Shown: piece after piece, positions 43,704 to 52,764 of the stretch
Numbering within the stretch: position 1 is the stretch's first letter
Layout: every line of letters begins with the position of its first letter
DNA from: Pseudogracilibacillus auburnensis
GTDB taxonomy: Bacteria; Bacillota; Bacilli; Bacillales; Amphibacillaceae
Reading direction: 5' to 3'
Length of the DNA: 64,000 nt
Assembly (NCBI RefSeq): GCF_003201975.1
Contig: NZ_QJJQ01000018.1
Location: forward strand, 1-64,000
Translations under genes and position numbers: made by a program
Notes under the pieces: generated by a model
What the model was told of the DNA's origin: nothing
Seen by the model: only the letters and a program-made list of their open reading frames with translations
Database searches by the model: none

Positions 43704-44552
43704 TTACTTAAGTTGGAATGAAAATGAAACATGATCTTGAATTGGAATCCAAGCACCGATGCCTTGTTTCGTTACATTTTTAATGACAATTTCTTTTTCC
43801 GATCCTTTTAATTGTATATATACTTCTCCAAATGTTATTTTTCCTTTTTCATTTACGGCAGGAGAAAACGCATGTAAATAGCCGATTTTTTTCGTTGGAA
43901 CGTTATAGAAATTATCTAGTTTGGTATTCGTACCAACTACTGTTGAAAATGAAAGAGGTAAATTTGTTTTTTTCGTTGCTTTTTGTAACATCATTTTTTT
44001 AATAATTTCTGGATGTTCAATTTTATTCGTTAATGCCCCTTTTGTCTCCTTTTGATTTTGTTGTACATATCGTATTTCTTGAACAACATCCCCACCAATA
44101 TTATTTAGTTCATTTTTATTTATTGGATCATAATCCCAAATAACAGATGTGTTTTCTGATTGATAATTTAATGGCCATCTCCCAAGGTATACATGCGCTC
44201 GATAACCAAATGCAATTGGAGTCGGCTTGATCGTTGATTCATTTAATAATTTAATAAGGTCAGGGTTATCAACTGGAATATCTACTCCATCCAATAACTC
44301 TTTTGTCATCTTACTCGGTTCAATTACTTCAAAATCTTCTGATGTATTTGGAAAGGTATTTTCCTTTGAGATAGATAAAACGTTTTTCGGCAGTTTAAAA
44401 GCCTCTTCTTTTTCTTTCTCTTGTTTCTCTTGTTTCTCTTGTTTCTCTTGTTTCTCTTGTTTCTCTTCGGCAACAATCGGTCCATCTACTATATAAATCG
44501 AAGCTAAAATGATGATACAACCCAATAATAATAGTTTAATCCGTTCCTTCAT
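43704..44552 (-). CDS. yfkD: YfkD-family secreted protein of unknown function
   Basis: 282 aa. N-terminal signal or anchor (about 5-24), then a charged low-complexity run of five EKQ triplets encoded by a 9-bp tandem repeat (44419-44463), then the YfkD domain. Family-typical segments: NVLSISKENTFPN, VYLGRWPLNYQSE near 127, KIGYLHAFSPAVNEKGKITFGEVYI near 230 and the C-terminal GIGAWIPIQDHVSFSF. Function of the family is unknown; probably envelope-located. The EKQ run is likely length-variable between strains. Confidence 0.85.
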   Translation of the reverse strand: MKERIKLLLLGCIIILASIYIVDGPIVAEEKQEKQEKQEKQEKQEKEKEEAFKLPKNVLSISKENTFPNTSEDFEVIEPSKMTKELLDGVDIPVDNPDLIKLLNESTIKPTPIAFGYRAHVYLGRWPLNYQSENTSVIWDYDPINKNELNNIGGDVVQEIRYVQQNQKETKGALTNKIEHPEIIKKMMLQKATKKTNLPLSFSTVVGTNTKLDNFYNVPTKKIGYLHAFSPAVNEKGKITFGEVYIQLKGSEKEIVIKNVTKQGIGAWIPIQDHVSFSFQLK

Positions 44553-44631
44553 CTATCCATGTCACTCCTTTTCAACTAGTTTTTCTAGATAGATGAAATT
44601 TATACATCATGAAAATTGTCAAAAAGACTGT

Positions 44632-45618
44632 CTAATCGATTTTTCGGGCTGTACAGCTTTTCCTATTTACATTATTTCTTTTTTGTACTGCTAATAGAGC
44701 GATCATTTCAAATATTATATTGGCTGCTAATGATGCCGTAATGTTGCTCTGGTCATGCATCGGTAACACTTCTACGACATCAAACGCGACAAAATGGATG
44801 TCCGTTAATCCTCGTACAATTTGTAATGCTTCTCGTGACATAACTCCACCTATTTCTGGAGTGCCAGTTCCAGGTGCAAAGGCAGGATCAACAAAATCAA
44901 TATCAAATGTTAAAAATACAGGTGCATCTCCCACCCGTCTTTTAATTGTCTTGATTAATTTTGGTATACCCATTTCAAATAATTCGACGGAACGAATAAC
45001 TTGAAAACCTAATGTGGTAGCATCATCAATTTCTTCAGGTCCATCTAGCGATCCGCGTAAGCCTACCTGGATAGAATGTGATGTGTCAATTAACCCTTCT
45101 TCAACCGCTCGTCGAAATGGGGTTCCATGTGTATATTTCATACCAAGGTGAATATCACCAACATCTGCATGAGAATCAAATTGCAGCAAGGCAACAGGTC
45201 CATATTTTTGGGCAACGGCTCTTAGTTCCCCCAAAGTGATCGAATGATCTCCACCCATTACAATTGGAACGATGTTTTTCTCTAAAAGCGGTACTAGATA
45301 ATTTTCCATCCTTTTATATGATTCATGAATATCTCCAGGGATAACTGGAACATCACCATAGTCAATCCCAGATACATATTCAAAAAGATCAATTTGATGG
45401 TCATATGAATAAGTTCTCACCAATGGAGAAGCATTTCGAATTGCTTCTGGCCCAAAACGTGCACCAGCTCGAAAAGAGGCTGCCGTATCAAAAGGAACAC
45501 CGACAATCGCAAAATCAAGTTCTTCACACAATTCTTCAGACGGTAATCGCATAAAAGTACGTATACCAGTAAACCTTGCATGTAAGGACGGATCTACTGG
45601 TCGAAATTTCTTCGTCAT
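44632..45618 (-). CDS. Agmatinase/guanidinobutyrase-family ureohydrolase
   Basis: 328 aa, arginase fold with two Mn ions. Metal ligands are visible in GGDHS near 122, DSHADVGD near 145-152 and TFDIDFVDPAFAPGTGTPE near 232-250. These enzymes hydrolyse a guanidino compound to urea and an amine. The longer ureohydrolase N-terminus (VDPSLHARFTGIRTFMRLP) favours agmatinase or guanidinobutyrase over arginase. ATG behind AAGGGGAG. 24 bp after the aminotransferase-like gene, same operon. The exact substrate is uncertain. Confidence 0.85.
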   Translation of the reverse strand: MTKKFRPVDPSLHARFTGIRTFMRLPSEELCEELDFAIVGVPFDTAASFRAGARFGPEAIRNASPLVRTYSYDHQIDLFEYVSGIDYGDVPVIPGDIHESYKRMENYLVPLLEKNIVPIVMGGDHSITLGELRAVAQKYGPVALLQFDSHADVGDIHLGMKYTHGTPFRRAVEEGLIDTSHSIQVGLRGSLDGPEEIDDATTLGFQVIRSVELFEMGIPKLIKTIKRRVGDAPVFLTFDIDFVDPAFAPGTGTPEIGGVMSREALQIVRGLTDIHFVAFDVVEVLPMHDQSNITASLAANIIFEMIALLAVQKRNNVNRKSCTARKID

Positions 45619-45642
45619 CTTACTCCCCTTTCTCAAAGTTCC

Positions 45643-46872
45643 TTATTTATATAATTCCTTTACTGCGTAAATAAGTCGATCAATTTCTTCTTCTGTATTA
45701 TATGGAGCAATACCCGCCCGTACCAAGCCACCATTTACACCGAGCTTTTCAATAAGTGTCATTGCGTAAAAATCGCCATATTCTAAATGGAGTGCATCTT
45801 TTTGTGCTAAATGATGGCAGACCATTTTGGCTTCCATTCCTTCTACTTGAAAGGCGACGGTCGGCGTTTTAAGAACATCTTCTCCTGCCTGATAAAGGAT
45901 GGCATGATCGATTTTTGCCAACCCATCCCTTAATCGGTCAGCTAAATTATTTTCGTAACGGACCATTTTTTCATAAGCGGAAACGAGCTGTTCACGAAGT
46001 AAATTTCCTTCTCCAATACTTGCAATAAAACGGATTGCTTCTGTTACACCGATAAGTCCTTCGAAATTTAATGTTCCAGTTTCTAATTTTTCGGGGAATT
46101 CAGTTGGTGCAGGAATTAATTTAAACGGTTCAAGAGCATGAAACACTTTTTCATTAATCGCGACGACCCCAATATGGGGGCCAAAAAATTTGTATGCTGA
46201 ACAAAATAAAAAATCTACACCTAAATCATGAAAATGTAACGGAAAATGTGGTACAGCATGAACTCCATCAAGTGCAACTAACGCACCTACTTCTTTCGCT
46301 CGATGAATAATAGAAACATAATCATTTATCGTTCCAATAGCATTGGAAGCAAGACCGAGTGCAACTAATTTTGTTCCTTCCGTAATGAACTGCTCGATAT
46401 TATTTAATGTTAATGTTTTTGTTTCTGGATTTAAAGGAAGCTTATGTACCGTTAAATTAGCGGATTTAGCTGCTGTAATCCACGGATCAATATTTGCATG
46501 ATGATCCATTTCTGTAACAACAATATTCCCTTCTTCCCCTTCCCATTGCTTACTTAACGCACGCGCAATTCTAAAGGCTAAGGTTGTCATATTAGCCCCA
46601 AATGCGATATTTTTCTTATCCGCCCCTAATAAAGTTGCTACATGCTCACGCGCGTTATTAACAAGCATCGCAGTTTCTCTAGAAGTTGGATACACTCCTC
46701 CAAGATTTGCCACGCCATTTTTCATATAGGTAGCCATTGCATCAATAACTGATTTTGCAACTTGTGTACCACCTGGGCCATCAAAGTAGGCTACAAAGTG
46801 GTCTTGTTCAATTCTTTGTAAAGCAGGAAATTGTTCACGTATTTGGTCTATTGGATACAAATCGATTGCCAT
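45643..46872 (-). CDS. Cysteine desulfurase-like class V aminotransferase (VC1184 subfamily)
   Basis: 409 aa, PLP-dependent. Subfamily hallmark AYFDGPGGTQV near residue 23, ATLLGADKKNIAFGANMT near 75, HHANIDPW near 122 and the PLP lysine in FLFCSAYKFFGPHIG near 220. Its reaction is not established for this subfamily; pairing with a ureohydrolase suggests amine or amino acid metabolism rather than Fe-S assembly. ATG behind GGAGAGGAG at 46872. Upstream in-frame codons have no site. Confidence 0.8.
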   Translation of the reverse strand: MAIDLYPIDQIREQFPALQRIEQDHFVAYFDGPGGTQVAKSVIDAMATYMKNGVANLGGVYPTSRETAMLVNNAREHVATLLGADKKNIAFGANMTTLAFRIARALSKQWEGEEGNIVVTEMDHHANIDPWITAAKSANLTVHKLPLNPETKTLTLNNIEQFITEGTKLVALGLASNAIGTINDYVSIIHRAKEVGALVALDGVHAVPHFPLHFHDLGVDFLFCSAYKFFGPHIGVVAINEKVFHALEPFKLIPAPTEFPEKLETGTLNFEGLIGVTEAIRFIASIGEGNLLREQLVSAYEKMVRYENNLADRLRDGLAKIDHAILYQAGEDVLKTPTVAFQVEGMEAKMVCHHLAQKDALHLEYGDFYAMTLIEKLGVNGGLVRAGIAPYNTEEEIDRLIYAVKELYK

Positions 46873-47079
46873 GTTGATCTCCTCTCCTATTAGGTCGAAT
46901 ATGTAATTTTGCGAAAATTCACATGCTTTTCTATTTATATAGTACATGAAATTATTTTATTTTTCTACATCTTATTTACTATTAACACGGTGAGAAGCGC
47001 CTTCATTTACCAACAGATTTTTTTGAATCATTAACAAGATAATTGTCATTAAATTGTTTTAAATAAGTGAGTTTTTATC

Positions 47080-47108
47080 TTGACTCCAAAAACCTAATTT
47101 ATTATAAT
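47080..47108 (+). promoter_or_regulatory. Sigma-A promoter of pfeT
   Basis: TTGACT, 17 bp, TATAAT: near consensus. Predicted start near 47115. Confidence 0.82.
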
Positions 47109-47118
47109 GAATTTAAAT

Positions 47119-47133
47119 TTATAATTATTATAA
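47119..47133. promoter_or_regulatory. PerR box
   Basis: TTATAATTATTATAA is a perfect 7-1-7 PerR box, positioned just after the predicted start site of the pfeT transcript, where a bound repressor would block elongation or open-complex formation. Confidence 0.85.
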
Positions 47134-47267
47134 ATAAGATTCAAATGCTTTTATCACTTGAATTATAAAGGTTTTTTGAAACTGATTATTGTTCTCAATT
47201 AGATTTACAATTAACTTTATTCATGGAATTTACAAATTGATTCTCAATTAGATATGGAGGAATGAAA

Positions 47268-49205
47268 ATGACAACCGAGACAAAAGTAAGCAATAAATTA
47301 CATGTTACAAACAGCAAGGAAGAAAATGTGTTTTTACAAAAGATACTAACTCACGGTGAATTAATCGCTGCCTTACTTAGTGGTGGAATTATTTTAACAA
47401 CTTGGGCTTTAACAGATCTTATTCCCTATGCAGCCTGGGTTGTGTTGCACATCATTGCTTTTATCATTGGAGGATATGCACAAGCAAAAGAAGGAATTAT
47501 CGATACGATTGAAGAAAAAGAATTAAATGTTGAATTGTTAATGATTATTGCGGCAATTGGATCAGCAGCCATTGGTTACTGGACAGAGGGAGCAATCTTA
47601 ATTTTTATTTTTGCACTTGCAGGTGCACTTGAAACATATACATTAAATAAAAGTAATAAAGAGATTTCTTCCTTAATGGAACTTCAACCAGAAGAAGCGC
47701 GAATGATCGAAAACGGTGTGGAAAAAATGATCCCAGTTTCACAATTACGTATAAATGATTACATTTATGTTCGAGCAGGTGAACGAATTCCAGCAGATGG
47801 TAAAATTACCAATGGATCAACATCAGTAGATGAAAGTCCAATAACCGGGGAATCTATCCCAGTTACGAAAGAAATTAATTCAGATGTTTTCGCTGGCACG
47901 GTTGCATTAAATGGATCGATTACGATTCAATTGACAAAAGAAGCACATGAAACTACTTTTCAAAAAATAATTGAAATGATTCAATCAGCGAAAGAAGAGA
48001 AGTCACCAGCACAATTATTTATTGAGAAATTTGAAGGGACGTATGTTAGAACTGTCTTAATTTCGGTTGCCATCCTTATGTTTTTGCCATATTTTCTATT
48101 TGGCTGGTCTTTAACAGAAAGTATTTATCGGGCAATGATTTTACTCGTGGTCGCCTCCCCATGCGCACTTGTCGCATCCATCATGCCTGCAACATTATCA
48201 GCTATTTCAAAAAGTGCTAAAAACGGGGTACTTTTTAAAGGTGGCGTACATGCTGAAAGCTTAAGCCAAATGAAAGCAATCGCATTTGATAAAACTGGTA
48301 CATTAACGAACGGAACACCAGAAGTAACCGATGTATATGTACATCCTGATTATAATGAAGCAGAAATACATGAGGCTGTCGGAGCGATTGAAAATGAATC
48401 TTCCCATCCACTAGCAGTAGCGATTAAATCATATAGTTTGGATTTCTTAGAGAAAAGTCAGTTTGATGTGACAGTAAAAGAAATGAAGACTGTTAGTGGT
48501 AAAGGAGTTATTGGTTTCATCCGTGATAAACAATGGTTTGTTGGTAAAGAAAATTTTGCTAGTCATAAAAACACTACAGAACATTTTTACGGAACTAAAG
48601 CAAGCGAATTGGCGAAAGAAGGAAAAACAATTGTCTATGTTGGACTTAATGATCAAATTGTTGCTATTTATGCATTAAAGGATACGGTAAGAAAAGAAGC
48701 GAAAGAAGCAATTGCTGCCCTTAAAAAGCGTGGAATTTATACGATTATGCTAACAGGTGATAATGAATTAACGGCAAAAGCAGTGGCAAAAGAAACTGGA
48801 ATTAACGATTTTGTAGCCGAATGTCTTCCAGATGAAAAAGTAGTCTATATTAAAAATTTAATTAAAGAACATGAAAAAGTCGCGATGATCGGTGATGGAA
48901 TCAATGATGCACCAGCTTTAGCAATTGCTGATGTTGGAATTGCAATGGGAGAAGGTACAGACGTAGCACTTGAAACAGCAGATGTCGTTTTAATGAAAAA
49001 TGATCTATCGAAAATTACCGAAGCAATTAAAACCTCAAGTAAAATGAATCGAATTGTGAAACAGAATGTATTTTTCTCATTAGCTGTTATTGGAGTATTA
49101 ATTGTCTCAAACTTTTTCCAAGCAATTGACTTACCACTAGGAGTCATTGGACACGAAGGAAGTACCATTTTAGTTATCTTAAACGGATTACGTTTACTGA
49201 AGTAA
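47268..49205 (+). CDS. pfeT: P1B-4-type ATPase, Fe(II) efflux pump PfeT/ZosA
   Basis: 645 aa, with about eight membrane helices. P-type motifs: TGES near 195, DKTGTLTNG near 343, GDGINDAPA near 545. The membrane motif is SPCALV instead of CPC, and TM8 has HEGST (near 628). SPC plus HEGST marks the P1B-4 group, whose Bacillus member exports ferrous iron. There is no N-terminal metal-binding CxxC domain. The ATG at 47268 is 7 bases after GGAGG. A PerR box over the start site supports the pfeT assignment. Confidence 0.9.
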   Translation: MTTETKVSNKLHVTNSKEENVFLQKILTHGELIAALLSGGIILTTWALTDLIPYAAWVVLHIIAFIIGGYAQAKEGIIDTIEEKELNVELLMIIAAIGSAAIGYWTEGAILIFIFALAGALETYTLNKSNKEISSLMELQPEEARMIENGVEKMIPVSQLRINDYIYVRAGERIPADGKITNGSTSVDESPITGESIPVTKEINSDVFAGTVALNGSITIQLTKEAHETTFQKIIEMIQSAKEEKSPAQLFIEKFEGTYVRTVLISVAILMFLPYFLFGWSLTESIYRAMILLVVASPCALVASIMPATLSAISKSAKNGVLFKGGVHAESLSQMKAIAFDKTGTLTNGTPEVTDVYVHPDYNEAEIHEAVGAIENESSHPLAVAIKSYSLDFLEKSQFDVTVKEMKTVSGKGVIGFIRDKQWFVGKENFASHKNTTEHFYGTKASELAKEGKTIVYVGLNDQIVAIYALKDTVRKEAKEAIAALKKRGIYTIMLTGDNELTAKAVAKETGINDFVAECLPDEKVVYIKNLIKEHEKVAMIGDGINDAPALAIADVGIAMGEGTDVALETADVVLMKNDLSKITEAIKTSSKMNRIVKQNVFFSLAVIGVLIVSNFFQAIDLPLGVIGHEGSTILVILNGLRLLK

Positions 49206-49213
49206 ATAGGAAA

Positions 49214-49248
49214 AAGGCAGAAAAGGATAATACCACCTTTTCTGCCTT
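49214..49248 (+). terminator. Terminator of pfeT
   Basis: A 13-bp perfect stem AAGGCAGAAAAGG/CCTTTTCTGCCTT, 9-nt loop, tail TCTTC. The tail is T-poor but the stem is strong. Confidence 0.75.
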
Positions 49249-49249
49249 C

Positions 49250-50302
49250 TTCAATATAACTCAACTTCCGTAGAGTAAAATGAACAAAACCGCCTTCGTA
49301 GAATGAAGTGGGATGAAAATACAGAGCTCAAGTTGACTTTGGATGAACTGTTTGCAGGAACAGTCTGTTCTACATCTGAACTCCACACACACTTTTTACA
49401 GCTATTGTCACGCATTTGAACGAAGCTATGCAATAACTTAAAATAGTGAATATACCATCGCTACGGAAATGCACTCCGCTTTCACCACAGGGCATAAGAG
49501 CGACATCTGTTCTACCTGCGCTATCGCTTGTTTTCACAGAGTCTTCTTTACCGTGGGCGGCTGTTAAGCCTCCTCACTCGTAATTAAAGGAAGGCCAACG
49601 TCGGCATACCCCTTGCCGGGGCAGGGTCTTATCTAGGCCTATCCTGAGGGCACTGAAAAAGTCCCCAAGGTTTGTGTACATGTGTTTCATCCGAATCCAC
49701 TTCGCTTTCCGCGGGCAACGCCTCAACTAATTTCAAACGTTTTATTCAAAACGTTTGAAATGGATTTTCGGCTGTTGCTTTTCCCACAGGAGTCTCCGTG
49801 CCTTTCCTTCGCTGGTAGTGTGCTAATAAACAGTACGATACTCGTGCTTCTACTATTTTGGTAGTTGTTTGGAGCGAAGGATCATTGACTCCTGCGGGAA
49901 AAGCAAATGTTCTTCGATGGGACGAGTAAGCGCAGTCCCAGTCCAACTTGTCTGAAGACCCCACAGCGGTGGTCTTTCCGCGAGGCAGGTTAAGTACGCG
50001 ACGTCCTGTCGCAACACCTGCACTAGCACGTCCTGTGCGTCGGAGGCTGAAGCCGTGCCCGAGGAAAGCAGTGATCCGCAGCGGAAAACAACCTAGCAGT
50101 TACTGCGCAGTTTATATCTTATGTGTAACAAACAACAAATCTATTTGGTAGGAGAAGGATTCGTAATTCTATTTTTTGAAAACAACTTATTCTACAAAGA
50201 TTGTCAAGGATATCATTAGAAACATCCCAAGCTCATCCAAGCCGACTGCTTGATCTCACTTTATTGATGTGAAAGTTGAATATATAATATTTAACACTAT
50301 TG
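49250..50302. repeat. 1-kb gene-free block of dispersed, inverted repeats
   Basis: No credible gene. Structured parts: AAACGTTTT and CAAAACGTTTG (49737-49760); an inverted pair TTTTCCCACAGGAGTC (49780) and GACTCCTGCGGGAAAA (49890) enclosing CCTTCGCT and AGCGAAGG; then GATGGGACGAGTAAGCGCAG, GACCCCACAGCG, GGAGGCTGAAGCCGTGCCC and CCGCAGCGGAAAACAAC. Blocks of this type recur between Bacillus genes. Within the window, parts recur at 35410-35445 and 17805-17865. Confidence 0.65.
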
Positions 50303-51127
50303 TTATTCTACTATTCTTTCACTACGATCTTTCATATAAGCGTTAATTACTCCGCCAGTTGTAATAATAATGCCAGATAAATAAAACCAAATCATTAAAA
50401 CAATAACCGTTCCTAAACTTCCATATGTTGCTGAATAATTTCCGAGTGTGTTTACATAAAAGGCAAAAACTAATGAGGTAATTTGCCATAAAGCGGTAGT
50501 AAACATTGCTCCCCACATAGCATGTTTTATCTTGATTTTTTCATTTGGGGCTAACTTATATAAAATAAAAAATACGATAAAAAATGTAATCGTTGAAAAG
50601 GTCCAGCGAATGAAATTCCAGGATTGGATCAAATCATAAAGCCCGAATAACCCGAACACTTTTTCACCTATGATCCTACCGAAAACAGATAGTAGTAATG
50701 CAATAGCAATAACTAAAACTAATCCAATCATTAAACCAAAAGCAACTAACCGATTGACAAAAAATGATCGTTTTTCATCTACCCGATATGCTTTATTAAA
50801 CGATTTCGTAATGGCATTAAAACCATTTGAAGCTGACCAAAGTGTACCGATAATCCCGATAGATAAAAGTCCCCCACTACGATTCGTAATGAGATGTGTT
50901 AAATTGGCATCAATCATCGCAATTACTTCTTCCGGAAGATATGTTCCAAGAATTTCAATGATTGCCCGATCATCTATCGGCAAAAAGCCTACAAGTGTAA
51001 CTAGAAAAAGTAAGAAAGGAAACAATGATAAAAGAAAAAAGTAAGCTAATTGTGCGGATAAGCCTGTCACGTCCGCCTCATCAATTCGTTTCATTAATTC
51101 TTTTCCGAATTGAATCGTTTTCGACAT
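50303..51127 (-). CDS. yfkH: YihY/BrkB-family inner membrane protein (YfkH)
   Basis: 274 aa, about six membrane helices. Family features: DVTGLSAQLAYFFLLSLFPFLLFL near 20, GTLWSASNGFNAITKSFNKAY near 105 and NYSATYGSLGTVIVLMIWFYLSG near 240. Function unknown; once named RNase BN in error. The ATG at 51127 or the one before it at 51130 both fit AAAGGATG. It follows YfkI- and YfkJ-like genes, the order known from B. subtilis. Confidence 0.88.
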   Translation of the reverse strand: MSKTIQFGKELMKRIDEADVTGLSAQLAYFFLLSLFPFLLFLVTLVGFLPIDDRAIIEILGTYLPEEVIAMIDANLTHLITNRSGGLLSIGIIGTLWSASNGFNAITKSFNKAYRVDEKRSFFVNRLVAFGLMIGLVLVIAIALLLSVFGRIIGEKVFGLFGLYDLIQSWNFIRWTFSTITFFIVFFILYKLAPNEKIKIKHAMWGAMFTTALWQITSLVFAFYVNTLGNYSATYGSLGTVIVLMIWFYLSGIIITTGGVINAYMKDRSERIVE

Positions 51128-51172
51128 CATCAACATCCTTTCTCAATCCACTGTTTCCTTCGATTCGTTAGA

Positions 51173-51448
51173 TTACTTTTTTAATACTTTATTTAAGGAA
51201 CTTTCTACCTGTTCAAGCGCATTTACAGCACTTCCAGTATTACTTTCAATCGTTTCATTTAAAGTAAGTACTGTGTCCCGAACAGTGCTAACTGCCTCAG
51301 AAGGGTTTTTTGCATAGTAAGAAAGTGTATTACATGACGAGGTTACTAATTCTTTTGCATACTTTCTTGCATCTTCATTTAATAAACTAACTAATCCACC
51401 GAGAGAGGCTCCAACAACAATTCCTGTTATTAACGTTCTTTTCCCCAT
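51173..51448 (-). CDS. yfkI: YfkI/YtxH-like small protein
   Basis: 91 aa. One N-terminal hydrophobic segment (about 5-22, TLITGIVVGASLGGLVSLL) followed by an amphipathic helical tail (KYAKELVTSSCNTLSYYAK and later repeats of Leu/Val heptads). This resembles YtxH-type stress proteins. ATG at 51448, 8 bases after GGAG. Lies between yfkJ and yfkH, which supports the name. Confidence 0.72.
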   Translation of the reverse strand: MGKRTLITGIVVGASLGGLVSLLNEDARKYAKELVTSSCNTLSYYAKNPSEAVSTVRDTVLTLNETIESNTGSAVNALEQVESSLNKVLKK

Positions 51449-51459
51449 ATTCATAACTC

Positions 51460-51939
51460 CTAATCCTTTAGTTGATGTTTTTTCGTAATATTAGTTAACA
51501 ATTGTTCACATGCTTCATTGATAAGTTCGTATGTGTAATCAAAATCACCAGTATAGTAAGGGTCTGGTACATTCACTTCGCGTGGACTTTGTACAAACTC
51601 CATTAATTTACAGACTGTAACACCTTCACCTGGAATGTTATATTCAGACATTAAATTAGTCATATTTTGATCATCCATTGTAATAACATAATCAAAGTCT
51701 CTAAAATCCCCTTGAAAAATTTGTCTCGCTGTCATTCCTTCATACGATATGTTCAACTCATCTAATTTTGCTCTCGTACCTTTATGTGGTGGTTTTCCAC
51801 TATGCCACAGAGCCGTACCAGCCGAGTCTACTTCTATTTTTTGAGCCAAACCTGCCTGATGAACCTTTTCACGAAATACTGCTTCAGCCATTGGTGATCG
51901 ACAAATATTTCCTAAACAAACAAATAAAATCCGTATCAA
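51460..51939 (-). CDS. yfkJ: Low-molecular-weight protein tyrosine phosphatase YfkJ
   Basis: 159 aa. The phosphatase loop CLGNICRSP (C-x5-R-S) near 8-16 gives the nucleophile Cys and Arg, and VPDPYY near 123 holds the general acid Asp. Dephosphorylates protein phosphotyrosine in the cytoplasm. Start TTG 11-12 bases after AAGGGGG, an unusually long spacing. In B. subtilis the yfkJ operon belongs to the general stress response; I could not see a sigma-B promoter here. Confidence 0.9.
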   Translation of the reverse strand: MIRILFVCLGNICRSPMAEAVFREKVHQAGLAQKIEVDSAGTALWHSGKPPHKGTRAKLDELNISYEGMTARQIFQGDFRDFDYVITMDDQNMTNLMSEYNIPGEGVTVCKLMEFVQSPREVNVPDPYYTGDFDYTYELINEACEQLLTNITKKHQLKD

Positions 51940-52065
51940 TGTAAACCATTCCCCCTTAATAGTTTAACAAATTTCTTTGGTGTTATTTTATAAATAGGCA
52001 GGAAGGAAAATAAGTTATCAATTACGTCTCGGCACATTTACGTCAAGATTTTTCAATTAAACAAT

Positions 52066-52731
52066 CTAAACGATTGGCTCAATACATGTTGCATCATTAT
52101 TTCTAGCATTATTCACAACATTGCTCACTGTGTAAGATGATAACTCCTCTGTTTCGACTGTTTGCAAAAATTGATGGACATCGAATGCCGATGAAAAAGG
52201 TTGTTCTATCCAAATATCTTCTTTATCTTTCGGTAAAATAATCGGCATTCGATGATGAATATCTTTCATAAAGTTGTTTGCATCTTTCGTAAGTAACGTA
52301 CATGTAAATAATGTTTCGTCTTCTTGCTCCCATTTATCCCAAAGTGCTGCAAACGCAAAGAGTTCTCTATTTTTTAATTGAATTCTCTTTGGTACTTTTC
52401 CCTTTTCCGTCCGTTGCCATTCATAAAAACTATCAGCAATGATAAGACAATGCTTTCTACCCATTAAATGTTTAAAACTTGGCTTTATATGGGCTGTTTC
52501 ACTACGAGCATTCATCATTTTATAACCGATTTTGACATCTTTCGCCCACGATGGGACTAGTCCCCAACGTAAATAACCAGCCCGTCTTTTTTCACCGTCA
52601 AATATAATCGCAAGCACATTTTGTCCTGGAGCAATATTATAACTTGGTTGATAGGAGTCAATTGCGTATGGAATCTGAAATCGTTCTTTTATTTTCAATT
52701 CATCTGCAAGTAACGTATAACGACCACACAA
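52066..52731 (-). CDS. SOS-response-associated peptidase (YedK/HMCES family)
   Basis: 221 aa. Enzymes of this family self-process to expose Cys2, which forms a covalent link with abasic sites in single-stranded DNA. The TTG at 52731 is decisive: it places Cys directly after Met (MCGRYTL), and AGGAGGGG is 5-6 bases upstream. An ATG six codons earlier would hide the cysteine. Other motifs: NIAPGQNV, RWGLVPSW, NARSET near 75 and CLIIADSFYEW near 95, plus HHRMPIIL near 163. No LexA site was recognised upstream. Confidence 0.93.
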   Translation of the reverse strand: MCGRYTLLADELKIKERFQIPYAIDSYQPSYNIAPGQNVLAIIFDGEKRRAGYLRWGLVPSWAKDVKIGYKMMNARSETAHIKPSFKHLMGRKHCLIIADSFYEWQRTEKGKVPKRIQLKNRELFAFAALWDKWEQEDETLFTCTLLTKDANNFMKDIHHRMPIILPKDKEDIWIEQPFSSAFDVHQFLQTVETEELSSYTVSNVVNNARNNDATCIEPIV

Positions 52732-52764
52732 AAGCGCCCCTCCTATCATAATAAAACACGCGAG

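Larger units (their letters stand above)
46873..47267 (+). promoter_or_regulatory. Divergent control region of the pfeT gene, with candidate Fur sites
   Basis: Besides the promoter and PerR box listed separately, it contains two Fur-like 7-1-7 sites: AGATAATTGTCATTA at 47037-47051 (about 10 of 14 positions, upstream of the -35) and TGATTATTGTTCTCA at 47183-47197 (about 11 of 14, in the leader). TTCTCAATTAGAT is directly repeated at 47192-47204 and 47240-47252. In B. subtilis, Fur activates and PerR represses pfeT. Confidence 0.45.

Noticed and set aside
48845-49264. 139-aa antisense frame
   Set aside because: Opposite the conserved C-terminal part of the pfeT gene; no ribosome site.
49682-50151. 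Two short frames in the repeat block
   Set aside because: GC-rich palindromic repeat translated by chance; no ribosome sites.
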